Shown here in pieces: positions 17,139-25,390 of a stretch of 40,643 nt of DNA. Origin of the DNA: JAJFFW01 sp039187035 (lineage in GTDB: Bacteria > Pseudomonadota > Alphaproteobacteria > Caulobacterales > Parvularculaceae). Both the position numbers and the translations under genes were made by a program. Numbering within the stretch: position 1 is the stretch's first letter; each line of letters starts with the position of its first letter. The notes under the pieces were generated by a model. It saw only the letters and a program-made list of their open reading frames with translations. It had not been told where the DNA came from and made no database searches. The stretch spans positions 1-40,643 of the forward strand of contig JBCCZS010000006.1 of NCBI GenBank assembly GCA_039187035.1, given 5' to 3'.

Positions 17139-19343
17139 TCAGCCGCCCGCGCCTTCGTCCCCGTTCAGACCGCGGATCCGCAGCAGCGGGTCTATTTCGG
17201 GGTCTTTGCCGCGGAAATTTCGGTAAAGCTCGTCCGCCGGGCGCAGTCCGCCCGCCTCGTACACCCAGGTCTTCAGGCGAGCGGCCAATTCCTGATTGAA
17301 GATGTCGCCTGTTTCCTCAAACGCGATGAACCCGTCGGCATCCAGAATTTCCGACCACAGATAAGCGTAGTAGCCAGCGGAGTATCCGCCCGCGAAGATG
17401 TGCGCGAAGTAAGGCGTGCGGTAACGCGGTTCGATTTCGGGGAGGAGGCCGTAACCGTCCAGAACCTCGCGTTCGAACGCCGCCGCGTCCGTGATCGCGG
17501 CGGCTTCCTCCGGCGTTAGGCGGTGCCAGGCGAGGTCGAGGAGGGACGCCGCAATATACTCGGTGGTTTTGAAGCCCTGATTGAAGGTCGACGCATTGCG
17601 CATCTTCTCCATCAGTTCGGCCGGGATCGGCTCGCCCGTTTCCACATGTTTGGCGTAATCCGCGAGCATCTGTTCTTGGCCGGCCCAGTGCTCAAGAATC
17701 TGCGCGGGAAACTCCGTATAGTCGCGCGGGCCGTCGACGCCGGAAAAATTCTCGTAGCGGATTTGCGTCATCAGTCCGTGCAGCCCATGGCCGAACTCGT
17801 GGAACAGCGTCTCCACCTCGTCGAAGCGCATGAGCGTCGGCTCGCCCTCCGGCGGGGTGATGAGATTGAGGTTGTTCGTGACGACGGGTCGGACGCGCTC
17901 GCCGCCGACGTCGGACGCGCTGCGGTAGCCGCTCATCCACGCGCCGCCGCGTTTGGAATCGCGCGCGTACATGTCCATCATAAAAAGGCCGAGATGCTTG
18001 CCGTTCGCGTCCTTCACGTCATACGCCGTGACGACCGGGTTCCAGACGGGCGTGTCGACCGCTTCGAGGGTGACCCCGAAGAGCTTGGTCGCCATATCGA
18101 ACGCCCCCTGACGAACGGCGTTTAACTCAAAATAGGGGGCGAGCGCGGCGTCGTCGAAGGCGTATTTCTCTTGGCGCACCCGTTCGGCGTAGTGCCACCA
18201 GTCGTGCCCCGCGGCGGTGAAATCGCCGCCGTCCGCGTCGATCAGGGCCTGGATGTCGGCGAGTTCTTGGCGCGCGCGGGCGAGCCCCGGCCGCCAAACC
18301 CGCAACAGAAACTCTTCCGCGCCCTCCGGCGTCTTCGCCATGCGCGTTTCCAGCTGATAGTGCGCGTGGGATTCATAGCCGAGCAATTGCGCCCGTTCGG
18401 CGCGCAATTGCGCGATCTTGATCGCCAAAGGGCCGTTGTCATTGTCGCCGCCGGCCGCACGTTCCGTATACGCTTCAAATAGCTGCTGACGGAGTTCACG
18501 GTTCGTCGATTGCGTCATGAACGTCTCATAGGGCGAGCGATTGAGGCCTACGACCCACTTGTCTTCGCCGTCGACTTTGATTGCGGCCTTAAAGCTGTCG
18601 CTGAGGCCGCCGAGCGCGGACGGGTCGTCAATTTCCAATTTAAATCCCGTCGTCGCCGCAAGCAGATTTTGCCCAAACGCCGTCGTCAGGCTGGAGATCT
18701 CTTCGTTGATCGCCGCCACACGGTCCTTCGCGTCATCGTCCAGAGCCGCGCCGGCGCGCACGAAATCGCGGTGCGTCAGCTCAAGGAGGCGGGCGTCCTG
18801 TTCGTCGAGGTCGAGCGCGTCTTTTTGTGCGTATACGGCCTTCACCCGCTCGAACAGGCGTTCGTTGAACTGGATTGCGTTATACTCGCGGGTGAGCATC
18901 GGATAGATCTCGCCCTCCAACGCCTTCAGCGCGTCGTTCGTGTCCGTGTTGGTGATGTTGCCGAACGTGCCGGAGACCTTGCTCAACTGTTTGCCGACGA
19001 CGTCGAGCGCGACGACGGTGTTCTGAAACGTCGGCGCTTCGGCGTTGTCGGCGATCGCGGCGATTTCGTCGCGCAGCTCGAGGATCGCCGCCTTCATCGC
19101 CGGCATGTAGTGCTCATCCCGGATCTCGGCGAAGGGCGGCACGCCGTAGGGCGTGTCCCACGCTTTGACGAACGGATTGCCCTCAAGTTCGGCCGCGCTG
19201 ACGACGATCGCGTCGGCGCCGTCCGTTGCCGCCTCGACGACGTCCGCCGCTGTCGGGGCGTCTTCCTTCGTTCCCTCGCCCCCGCAGGCGCCGACCGCCG
19301 TTGCAACGGCCAACACTGAAATCGCTCGTCCGAATTTGTTCAT
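17139..19343 (-). CDS. Exported M3A oligopeptidase (Dcp/oligopeptidase A-like lipoprotein)
   Basis: The 734-residue protein starts with 'SVLAVATAVGACGG', a good lipoprotein signal (Cys20), so it is probably anchored in the envelope. After an acidic linker the body matches the M3A family across its length, including 'NPFVKAWDTPYGVPPFAEIR' and the zinc site 'ETLFHEFGHGLHGLM' (about residue 515), the two His and the following Glu being the expected ligands with the further 'DYTEFPAQILEHW'. It should cut short peptides, as dipeptidyl carboxypeptidase or oligopeptidase A do. A GAGGA ribosome-binding site precedes the ATG. Exported members of this family are common in Caulobacter-like bacteria and xanthomonads. 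Convergent with the HupE-like gene. Confidence 0.92.
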   Translation of the reverse strand: MNKFGRAISVLAVATAVGACGGEGTKEDAPTAADVVEAATDGADAIVVSAAELEGNPFVKAWDTPYGVPPFAEIRDEHYMPAMKAAILELRDEIAAIADNAEAPTFQNTVVALDVVGKQLSKVSGTFGNITNTDTNDALKALEGEIYPMLTREYNAIQFNERLFERVKAVYAQKDALDLDEQDARLLELTHRDFVRAGAALDDDAKDRVAAINEEISSLTTAFGQNLLAATTGFKLEIDDPSALGGLSDSFKAAIKVDGEDKWVVGLNRSPYETFMTQSTNRELRQQLFEAYTERAAGGDNDNGPLAIKIAQLRAERAQLLGYESHAHYQLETRMAKTPEGAEEFLLRVWRPGLARARQELADIQALIDADGGDFTAAGHDWWHYAERVRQEKYAFDDAALAPYFELNAVRQGAFDMATKLFGVTLEAVDTPVWNPVVTAYDVKDANGKHLGLFMMDMYARDSKRGGAWMSGYRSASDVGGERVRPVVTNNLNLITPPEGEPTLMRFDEVETLFHEFGHGLHGLMTQIRYENFSGVDGPRDYTEFPAQILEHWAGQEQMLADYAKHVETGEPIPAELMEKMRNASTFNQGFKTTEYIAASLLDLAWHRLTPEEAAAITDAAAFEREVLDGYGLLPEIEPRYRTPYFAHIFAGGYSAGYYAYLWSEILDADGFIAFEETGDIFNQELAARLKTWVYEAGGLRPADELYRNFRGKDPEIDPLLRIRGLNGDEGAGG

Positions 19344-19590
19344 GCCATCCTCGCAGCTAGAATTTCCGCCCGAAACCGTCGTTGCGCCGCGCCCGCGGGC
19401 TCGCGGTCCCTCAACGCCTGAGGCTTTCGGGAAATCGTCGCGCCCGTTGTCGAGCGCGTGGTGAATTAAAGCCGATCGCGGCGCCTGACGCCATAGCGCC
19501 GCGACGAGGCGATGCGTTGCGTCGCCCGGCTCACCCGGCGGCGACGAAACCCGGATGCCCGCATCCGCGTTTCAGCCGGCCCCGCCTGCG

Positions 19591-20214
19591 TCATTCTGCC
19601 GGCGCCTCGTCGAGAACGACGACCAAACGCGTCGCGCCGGTTCCCTCGATGCGCGGCGAACGGTGGACGAGCGTTCGCTGCGGCTCGGCGGGCCAGCGCT
19701 TTCCTTTCAGCAAGATCGGGCAATAGGCGGGAACGGCGTAAACGGCTGCGGGATCGCCGTCGTCGCACCCGACGCCGTAGACCGTTCCCGGCGCGCCGTA
19801 GGTGCAAATGAGGCGGGCCGTGACCGCATCGCGATGGAATTTCCGGCACGCGTCGTCGCGCACGATCTCGACGCGGAGCCGGACCTGCGAAAGAGAAAGG
19901 ATCTGCGCAAACTGGCGCGCAAGAACGCCGACATCGTCGGCGGCCCACCCCGCGGCGCGCGGCGCCGGCCATCCCCAGGCGTCGAAGACGTCGGCGACGC
20001 AGCGGCGCGCGTCGCCGGGCGGCGTCTGAAACCGCGCGTCGGCCAAATCGACGCCGGGCGACTCGTTGAGCGCGGCCCGAACGAACGCGGGCGCCGGCCG
20101 CCCCCAGATGACGGCGTCAATAGCGTCGTCGGCGATAGCGGCGAGGTCCTCCGCGCGGCGAACGGTGCGCACGGGCGGGGCCAGCGCGTCTTCGCGAGCA
20201 AGATGCACGCCCAT
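19591..20214 (-). CDS. DUF1826 protein of the zinc island
   Basis: The 207-residue protein matches DUF1826: 'DACRKFHRDAVTARLICTYG' (Cys123, His127), 'PGTVYGVGCDDGD', 'PILLKGKRW', 'TLVHRSPRIEGTGATRL'. The conserved Cys and His residues suggest metal binding, but the family's activity is not known. It is commonly found beside CobW-type GTPases and Zur-regulated genes, as here, where it is the third gene of the leftward arm after the CobW gene and the MerC-like gene, with a 94-bp gap. Its role in zinc economy is inferred from this context. A GGGAG lies 13 bases before the ATG. No signal peptide, so it is cytosolic. Confidence 0.85.
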   Translation of the reverse strand: MGVHLAREDALAPPVRTVRRAEDLAAIADDAIDAVIWGRPAPAFVRAALNESPGVDLADARFQTPPGDARRCVADVFDAWGWPAPRAAGWAADDVGVLARQFAQILSLSQVRLRVEIVRDDACRKFHRDAVTARLICTYGAPGTVYGVGCDDGDPAAVYAVPAYCPILLKGKRWPAEPQRTLVHRSPRIEGTGATRLVVVLDEAPAE

Positions 20215-20308
20215 GTTTCCATATACTCCCGAACGACGGGTCGACCGTTTGCGGGGCGGCTCGAGCGCTCATCCGCAGGGTTCTTCCACCCAAAATCCTG
20301 AAACCGCC

Positions 20309-20683
20309 CTATACGGATTGACGGTTTCTGTTCGCCCAACGCCAAATGTGCGCGGAGGCCAATAAGGTTGCGCCGATGACGGTCAATGGGGTCTCGAAGT
20401 CGTGCAGCGCTTCGATAAAACCGGCCGCGAGCAACAGAGCGAGCCCCAGCACGGCGGGCACGATAAACGACAAGCCGACAGCGCTTTGCCGATGCCCCAG
20501 CGCGGCGAGCGCGGTGATCGGGATCGCGATCAGAACCAGGATCTGATGGATCCACTCAGCCTCCGCCCAAACGCCGGCGACCGGCATAAACGCGGCCAAG
20601 ACGGGAAGGGCGAGGCAGTGGATCAAACACAAAAGCGATAGCCCGACGGCTGATCCGTCCAAGGTCGACGCGCCCGTTCGCAT
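20309..20683 (-). CDS. MerC-domain membrane protein
   Basis: I choose the ATG at 20683; a TTG five codons earlier (20698) is also possible. The 124-residue product has four hydrophobic segments and the MerC motif 'SLLCLIHCLALPVLAAFMP' (Cys19, His22, Cys23) in the first. MerC itself moves mercuric ions, but short MerC-like proteins are frequent in zinc loci without any mer gene, and there is none here, so zinc or a related metal is more likely (inference). It is the middle gene of the leftward arm, 30 bp after the CobW gene. A His-containing stretch between the second and third segments ('ALGHRQSAVG') lies on a loop. Confidence 0.82.
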   Translation of the reverse strand: MRTGASTLDGSAVGLSLLCLIHCLALPVLAAFMPVAGVWAEAEWIHQILVLIAIPITALAALGHRQSAVGLSFIVPAVLGLALLLAAGFIEALHDFETPLTVIGATLLASAHIWRWANRNRQSV

Positions 20684-20713
20684 GAGACTGGCCCCCAATT
20701 CGCCGCGGAGCGT

Positions 20714-21940
20714 TTACGCCGCGTCCTCGCCGCGAAGCCAACGCGGGAAGGGGTCCGGCAAGTCGGGCGCGGCGTCCGGCGCGTAGTCCTGGTCCTCCGG
20801 TAAGAGCGCCGCGTCAAGACGCGCCGTCAGCGCGGGCCAATCGATCCCGGCGCCGATAAAGACGATCTCCTGGCGGCGGTCGCCGAAGGGCTCGCGCCAA
20901 TGCTCGGTGATGTAGGCGTCGATCCCTTCGCCCGCCGGCCAGCGCTCCCGCGGCACGCTCGCCCACCAGGTCCCGAGCGGCGTGACGCTCGACAGCGAGC
21001 CCGCAAGCGAAAACTCCGCGACCCATTGCGGACGCGTGGCGATCCAAAAGTGGCCCTTGGCGCGGATCACGCCGGGCAGGGGGCCGTTCAGGATCGCGTG
21101 GAGGGCTTCCGGCTGAAAAGGCCGGCGCGCGCGGTAAACGAACGACGCGACGCCGTATTCTTCCGTTTCCGGCGTATGATCGGCATAGCCGTAAAGCTCT
21201 TTCGCCCACATCGGATGCTCATGGGCCTTCTCGAAGTCGAACAGCCCCGTGTCGAGGATCGCGCCGGCGGCGACCTCGGAATAGTTCGTTTCGATGATCC
21301 GCACGTCGGCGTTCAAACTGCGGATGATCTTGCGGGCGGCGTCGACCTGTTCGGCGCGCGCGTCGTCGACCTTGTTGAGGATGACGATATCGGCGAACTC
21401 GATTTGGTCGGTGAGGAGGTTTACGAGCGTGCGCTCATCTTCGTCGCCCATCACCTCGCCGCGATCGCGCAAAAAGTCATGGCTCGTGAAATCGTTGAGG
21501 AGGTTCACCGCGTCGACGACCGTCACCATCGTGTCGATGCGCGCCACGTCGGACAGGCTTTCGCCGTCCTCCGTGCGGAAATCGAACGTGGCCGCGACCG
21601 GCAAAGGCTCGGAAATCCCCGTCGATTCGATGAGCAAATAGTCAAACCGCCCTTCGGCTGCGAGCCGGCGCACTTCGGCCAGGAGGTCGTCGCGCAACGT
21701 GCAGCAAATGCACCCGTTCGACATCTCGACGAGCGTTTCGTCCGTCCGGCTCAATTCAGACCCCGCGCGCACGAGGTCGGCGTCGATGTTCACCTCCGAC
21801 ATATCGTTGACGATCACCGCCACGCGCCGGACGTCGCGATTGTTTAAGACGCGGTTGAGCAACGTCGTTTTCCCAGCGCCGAGAAAACCGGAAAGAACGG
21901 TGACCGGCAGGCGGGCGTCGTTGACGGCGGGCGTGTTCAT
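20714..21940 (-). CDS. CobW/COG0523 family zinc-allocating GTPase
   Basis: I choose the ATG at 21940 (GAGACACGCC before it); the frame is open 24 codons further up into the control region. The 408-residue protein has the P-loop 'GFLGAGKTTLLNRVL' (18-32), 'IVNDMSEVNID', the metal-binding 'GCICCTLRDDLL' (Cys77, Cys79, Cys80), 'LIESTGISEPLPVA', 'VILNKVDDA' for guanine, and a C-terminal CobW_C domain (about 285-385). COG0523 GTPases couple GTP hydrolysis to metal delivery; those in Zur regulons (ZigA, ZNG1-like) hand zinc to client enzymes when zinc is short. The divergent Zur gene supports that role. First gene of the leftward arm. Confidence 0.92.
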   Translation of the reverse strand: MNTPAVNDARLPVTVLSGFLGAGKTTLLNRVLNNRDVRRVAVIVNDMSEVNIDADLVRAGSELSRTDETLVEMSNGCICCTLRDDLLAEVRRLAAEGRFDYLLIESTGISEPLPVAATFDFRTEDGESLSDVARIDTMVTVVDAVNLLNDFTSHDFLRDRGEVMGDEDERTLVNLLTDQIEFADIVILNKVDDARAEQVDAARKIIRSLNADVRIIETNYSEVAAGAILDTGLFDFEKAHEHPMWAKELYGYADHTPETEEYGVASFVYRARRPFQPEALHAILNGPLPGVIRAKGHFWIATRPQWVAEFSLAGSLSSVTPLGTWWASVPRERWPAGEGIDAYITEHWREPFGDRRQEIVFIGAGIDWPALTARLDAALLPEDQDYAPDAAPDLPDPFPRWLRGEDAA

Positions 21941-21986
21941 GGCGTGTCTCGCTTTGTCTGCGCACCGGGGCTTGCAAGGGCAAATA

Positions 21987-22018
21987 GTACTATGTACCCC
22001 TGAGTGCAACATTATTGC
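21987..22018. promoter_or_regulatory. Candidate Zur operator region between CobW and zur
   Basis: The 103-bp divergent gap holds two dyads. GCAACATTATTGC (22006-22018) is a near-perfect A/T-centred dyad (5 of 6 pairs) of the size and look of Fur-family operators. GTACTATGTAC (21987-21997) is a perfect palindrome with a one-base centre. Either could let Zur repress both arms of the island. This is inferred from position and symmetry; no consensus search could be run. Confidence 0.5.
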
Positions 22019-22043
22019 GTTTTGTTGATCTGATTACGGAAAA

Positions 22044-22523
22044 ATGTCGCGTCCGAAGGCCGCTCCTAAAAGTTGCAACCGCGCCGTCAGCGAGGGCGTT
22101 AAAGCAGCCGTTTCGGCCGTCCGCTTGCGCGGCGCGCAGATCACGCCCTTGCGAGAAGCCGCGCTGAAAGCGCTTTGGTCGGCGGAACGTCCGCTCGGCG
22201 CGTACGAGTTGCGCGATCGCCTTACGGAAACGCTCGGGCGCGCCGTCGCGGCCCCGAGCATTTACAGAACGCTCGACTTTCTCTGCGAGCAGGGCGTCGC
22301 GGCTCGGATTGAAAGCCGTAACGCCTACGTCGCCTGCGCCCATCCGGAAAACGATCATTTGTGCGTCTTTCTCGTTTGCGAGGCTTGCGGCGACTCCCGA
22401 GAAATAGAAGATCCGAGGCTCGAGAAACTGATCGGCGAAGACGCGCGGCGTGTCGGCTTTGCGGTCCGGCGCAGGATCGTCGAGATGTCGGGTTTGTGCG
22501 CGCCTTGCCAACGCGCGTCCTAG
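22044..22523 (+). CDS. zur: Zur, Fur-family zinc-responsive repressor
   Basis: The 159-residue protein is of the Fur family: a winged helix over residues 20-95 ('ITPLREAALKALWSAERPL', 'PSIYRTLDFLCEQGV') and a dimer/metal domain with 'CAHPENDHLCVFLVCEACG' (Cys112, Cys115) and 'GLCAPC' (Cys152, Cys155), the structural zinc site. The flanking CobW GTPase, MerC-like, DUF1826 and TonB genes point to zinc (Zur) over iron (Fur). It should repress when zinc-loaded. It shares a 103-bp control region with the divergent CobW gene and so probably controls itself. The TonB receptor gene follows after 32 bp in the same direction, likely in one transcript. Confidence 0.9.
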   Translation: MSRPKAAPKSCNRAVSEGVKAAVSAVRLRGAQITPLREAALKALWSAERPLGAYELRDRLTETLGRAVAAPSIYRTLDFLCEQGVAARIESRNAYVACAHPENDHLCVFLVCEACGDSREIEDPRLEKLIGEDARRVGFAVRRRIVEMSGLCAPCQRAS

Positions 22524-22555
22524 CCGGTTTGGCGGCGTTGGGGGGAAGTCGCTCC

Positions 22556-24592
22556 ATGGTCAGTCGTTTGTTCTTGGCCGCTATCGCGTCCGGGGCGCCG
22601 ATGGTGGCGTTTGCGCAGTCGTCGCCGGCCGAAACCGCCCAGACCGAAGAAATCGTCGTCTTCGGTCGCGCGATCGATCTCATCGGCGAGGCGAAGTCCG
22701 GTTCGGAAGGCGTCGTCGGCTATTCTGACTTTGAACGCCGACCGCTCGCCCGCGTCGGCGAACTTGTCGAAGTAATCCCCGGGCTCGTCGCGACCCAACA
22801 TTCCGGCACCGGCAAAGCGAACCAATACTTCTTGCGCGGCTTCAACCTCGACCATGGGACGGACTTCGCGGCTTTCATCGACGGAACGCCGATCAATTTC
22901 CGCACGCACGGCCATGGCCAGGGTTATCTCGATCTCAACTTCATCATTCCGGAGCTGACCGAACGGATCGATTTCCGAAAGGGTCCGTACTTTGCGGATG
23001 TCGGCGACTTTTCGGCGGCCGCGACGGCGTCGTTCAAAACCTATGACGTCCTGCCGACGAACATCGCCCAAGGCACGATCGGGGAGAACGGTTTCCGGCG
23101 CGGGCTCGTCGCGAGTTCGTTCAAAGTCGGCGGCGGCGATCTTCTCGTCGCGGGGGAAACGGTGTTCTTCGACAGCCCGTTCGTCCTCGACGAGGATTTG
23201 GAAAAATACAACGCGTTCATAAAGTATTCGCGCAGCGCCGGCGCGGCTGCGTGGCGGGTTTCGTTGAGCGCTTACGACGCGCAGTGGACGTCGACGGACC
23301 AAGTCCCGCTCCGCGCGATCGAGAGCGGGCTTATCCCGCGCCTCGGCTTTATCGATCCCGATCTCGGCGGCGAGACGACGCGGATCGCGCTCAACGGCGG
23401 GGTCGACGTCGGCAATTGGTCGGCTAATGCGTATGCGATCTATTACGACTTTTCTTTATTTTCGAACTTCACGCTGTTTGTGAACGATCCCGTCAACGGT
23501 GACGAATTTGAGCAGCGCGACGAGCGCATCACGCTGGGCGGGGCGACGCGGTATGCGCAGCCTTTCGTTCTCGCGGGCGCGCCGGCCGAATTTCGTGCGG
23601 GCGGGGACCTTCGGTATGACGACATTTTTAATATCGGCCTCTTCAACACTGCCGGCCGCCAACGCTTGTCGACCGTTCGCGACGACGAGGTGACGCAATT
23701 CTCCGTCGGCGGGTTCGCCGAAGTGGAGGTCGCCCTGTCCGATAGGTTGCGCGCGAGCGTCGGGTTGCGCGGCGACGTCTTCACCTATGACGTCGCCTCG
23801 TCGATCGACGTCAACTCGGGCGACGGGTCGGACGCGATCGTGACGCCGACGGCGAACCTCGCCTGGCGGGCGGCGGACGGCCTCGAACTCTACGCCAATT
23901 ACGGCCAGGGCTTTCATTCCAACGACGTGCGCGGCGCGTCGATCGCCGTCGATCCGGTAACCGGCGACCCCGTCGATCCCGTCGACGTTCTCGTGCGTGC
24001 GGAAGGCGCGGAGATCGGCGCGCGGATGGAGCGCGGGGCGTTTAACGCTACCCTCGTCGGCTTTTGGCTTGAGCTTGACAGCGAACTCGTTTTCGTCGGC
24101 GACGCCGGCACGACCGAACCCAATGACGGCACGCGGCGCTTCGGCGTTGAATTCAACGCGTTTTGGCGGCCCGCGCCGTGGGTCGTCCTCGACGCGACGG
24201 CTGCGTACACGGACGCGCGGTTCAAGAACGCGGCGCCGGGGGAGGACCGCATCCCCCAAGCCGTCGAAAGCGTTTTCGGTGCGGGCGTCACCGTCGAGCC
24301 GTTTCAGGACTTCGCCGCAACGCTCCGTCTGCGTCGTTTCGGCGAAGCGCCGTTGATTGAAGACGGCTCGGTGTTCTCCGAGCCCACGACGATCGTCAAT
24401 CTCGGCTTCTACAAGGATTTCGGCGCGGCGCGCCTCAGCCTCGATATTCTCAACCTTCTGGACTCCGAGGACGCCGACATCACGTACTTCTTTGAATCGC
24501 AATTGCCCGGCGAACCGGGGCCGGTCGAAGACATTCATCTTCATCCGGTCGAGCCGCGCCAATTACGCGGATCGATCGCCTTCGCGTTCTAA
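22556..24592 (+). CDS. TonB-dependent outer-membrane receptor, probably for zinc
   Basis: Start at the ATG at 22556 (TTGGGGGGAAG before it), 32 bp after zur. The 678-residue protein has a signal peptide (1-20), a plug ('EIVVFGRAIDLIGEAKSGS', 'RVGELVEVIPGLVATQHSG', 'FLRGFNLDHGTDFAAFIDG') and a 22-strand barrel ending in Phe ('LRGSIAFAF'). The plug carries 'RTHGHGQGYLDLNF' (His118, His120), a His-rich turn typical of the receptor subgroup linked to Zur. Such receptors (ZnuD, ZnuK) bring zinc or a zinc chelate across the outer membrane; the actual ligand cannot be read from the sequence. It leads the ABC transporter genes 75 bp downstream. Confidence 0.9.
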   Translation: MVSRLFLAAIASGAPMVAFAQSSPAETAQTEEIVVFGRAIDLIGEAKSGSEGVVGYSDFERRPLARVGELVEVIPGLVATQHSGTGKANQYFLRGFNLDHGTDFAAFIDGTPINFRTHGHGQGYLDLNFIIPELTERIDFRKGPYFADVGDFSAAATASFKTYDVLPTNIAQGTIGENGFRRGLVASSFKVGGGDLLVAGETVFFDSPFVLDEDLEKYNAFIKYSRSAGAAAWRVSLSAYDAQWTSTDQVPLRAIESGLIPRLGFIDPDLGGETTRIALNGGVDVGNWSANAYAIYYDFSLFSNFTLFVNDPVNGDEFEQRDERITLGGATRYAQPFVLAGAPAEFRAGGDLRYDDIFNIGLFNTAGRQRLSTVRDDEVTQFSVGGFAEVEVALSDRLRASVGLRGDVFTYDVASSIDVNSGDGSDAIVTPTANLAWRAADGLELYANYGQGFHSNDVRGASIAVDPVTGDPVDPVDVLVRAEGAEIGARMERGAFNATLVGFWLELDSELVFVGDAGTTEPNDGTRRFGVEFNAFWRPAPWVVLDATAAYTDARFKNAAPGEDRIPQAVESVFGAGVTVEPFQDFAATLRLRRFGEAPLIEDGSVFSEPTTIVNLGFYKDFGAARLSLDILNLLDSEDADITYFFESQLPGEPGPVEDIHLHPVEPRQLRGSIAFAF

Positions 24593-24667
24593 GGCTGGCT
24601 GGCTGGCGCTCTATCGCCGCGCAAGGCCCGCCTCGTATTGCTGAGAATGCGCTAAGGGAGCGTTTCT

Positions 24668-25390
24668 ATGTTGTCCGCTCACCAAGTAACGAAGCGCTAC
24701 GGGGACACCGTTGCGGTCGATCGCCTGGACCTATCGGTGGAGCCCGGCGAAGTGCTTTGCCTCCTCGGCGCGAACGGCGCCGGCAAGACGACGACCGTTC
24801 AGTTGTTTTTAGGGTTCGCCGCGCCCGACGACGGCGCCGTTGCGGTCGGCGATTTCGATCCGTCCCGCGATCCCGTCAGTGCGCGCCGCATCGTCGCTTA
24901 CATCCCGGAGAACGTCATGCTTTACGAAGAGCTGTCCGGGCTTGAGAACCTCGCCCTATTCGATCGCCTGGGCGGCGGGTCGCGGAGCGGCGAGGCGTAT
25001 CGCGATCTCCTCGCGGCCAAGGGGCTCGATCGTGCGCGTGCTGAAGAGCGCGTCTCGACCTATTCCAAAGGCATGCGCCAGAAAGTCGGCCTCGCCGTTG
25101 CTGCCGCCCGCGAGGCGAAGGCCTTGTTGCTCGACGAACCGATGTCGGGGCTTGATCCCGCGGCGGCCAACGAGTTCGCCGACGCGGTCCTCGCCGAACG
25201 CGATCGCGGCGCGGCGGTCCTGTTGACGACGCACGACATCTTCCGCGCCAAGGCGATGGCGACGCGGATCGGGATCATGCGCGCGGGCGTCCTGACCGAA
25301 ACGCTCGACGCGCAGGCCGTCGACGCGCCTGAAATCGAACGGATCTACCTGAGCCACATGCAGGCGCCCATTGCGGAGGCGGCGTCATGA
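24668..25390 (+). CDS. ABC transporter ATPase (ABC-2 type) of the zinc island
   Basis: The 240-residue ATPase has Walker A 'GANGAGKTTT', a Q-loop ('YIPENVMLY'), the signature 'YSKGMRQKVGLA', Walker B 'ALLLDEPMSGLDP' and the H-loop 'LLTTHD'. It belongs to the ABC-2 exporter-like (NosF/CcmA/NatA) class, not the ZnuC importer class. It overlaps the first permease by ATGA, so stoichiometric expression with the two permeases is likely. AAGGGAGC precedes the start. In this setting a role in zinc uptake or in handling what the TonB receptor imports is inferred; the direction of transport is not determined by the sequence. Confidence 0.92.
   Translation: MLSAHQVTKRYGDTVAVDRLDLSVEPGEVLCLLGANGAGKTTTVQLFLGFAAPDDGAVAVGDFDPSRDPVSARRIVAYIPENVMLYEELSGLENLALFDRLGGGSRSGEAYRDLLAAKGLDRARAEERVSTYSKGMRQKVGLAVAAAREAKALLLDEPMSGLDPAAANEFADAVLAERDRGAAVLLTTHDIFRAKAMATRIGIMRAGVLTETLDAQAVDAPEIERIYLSHMQAPIAEAAS

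Noticed and set aside
19510..19590. Terminator after the DUF1826 gene
   Set aside because: A 6-bp stem (CGGATG/CATCCG) is there but only GGTTTCG follows, too weak to call.
20309..20698. Mercury resistance operon
   Set aside because: Only a MerC-like protein is present; no merR, merA, merT or merP, and the neighbours are zinc genes.
20900..21847. A 315-codon plus-strand frame opposite the CobW gene
   Set aside because: The minus strand has a full set of GTPase motifs; the plus frame is a GC-rich shadow.
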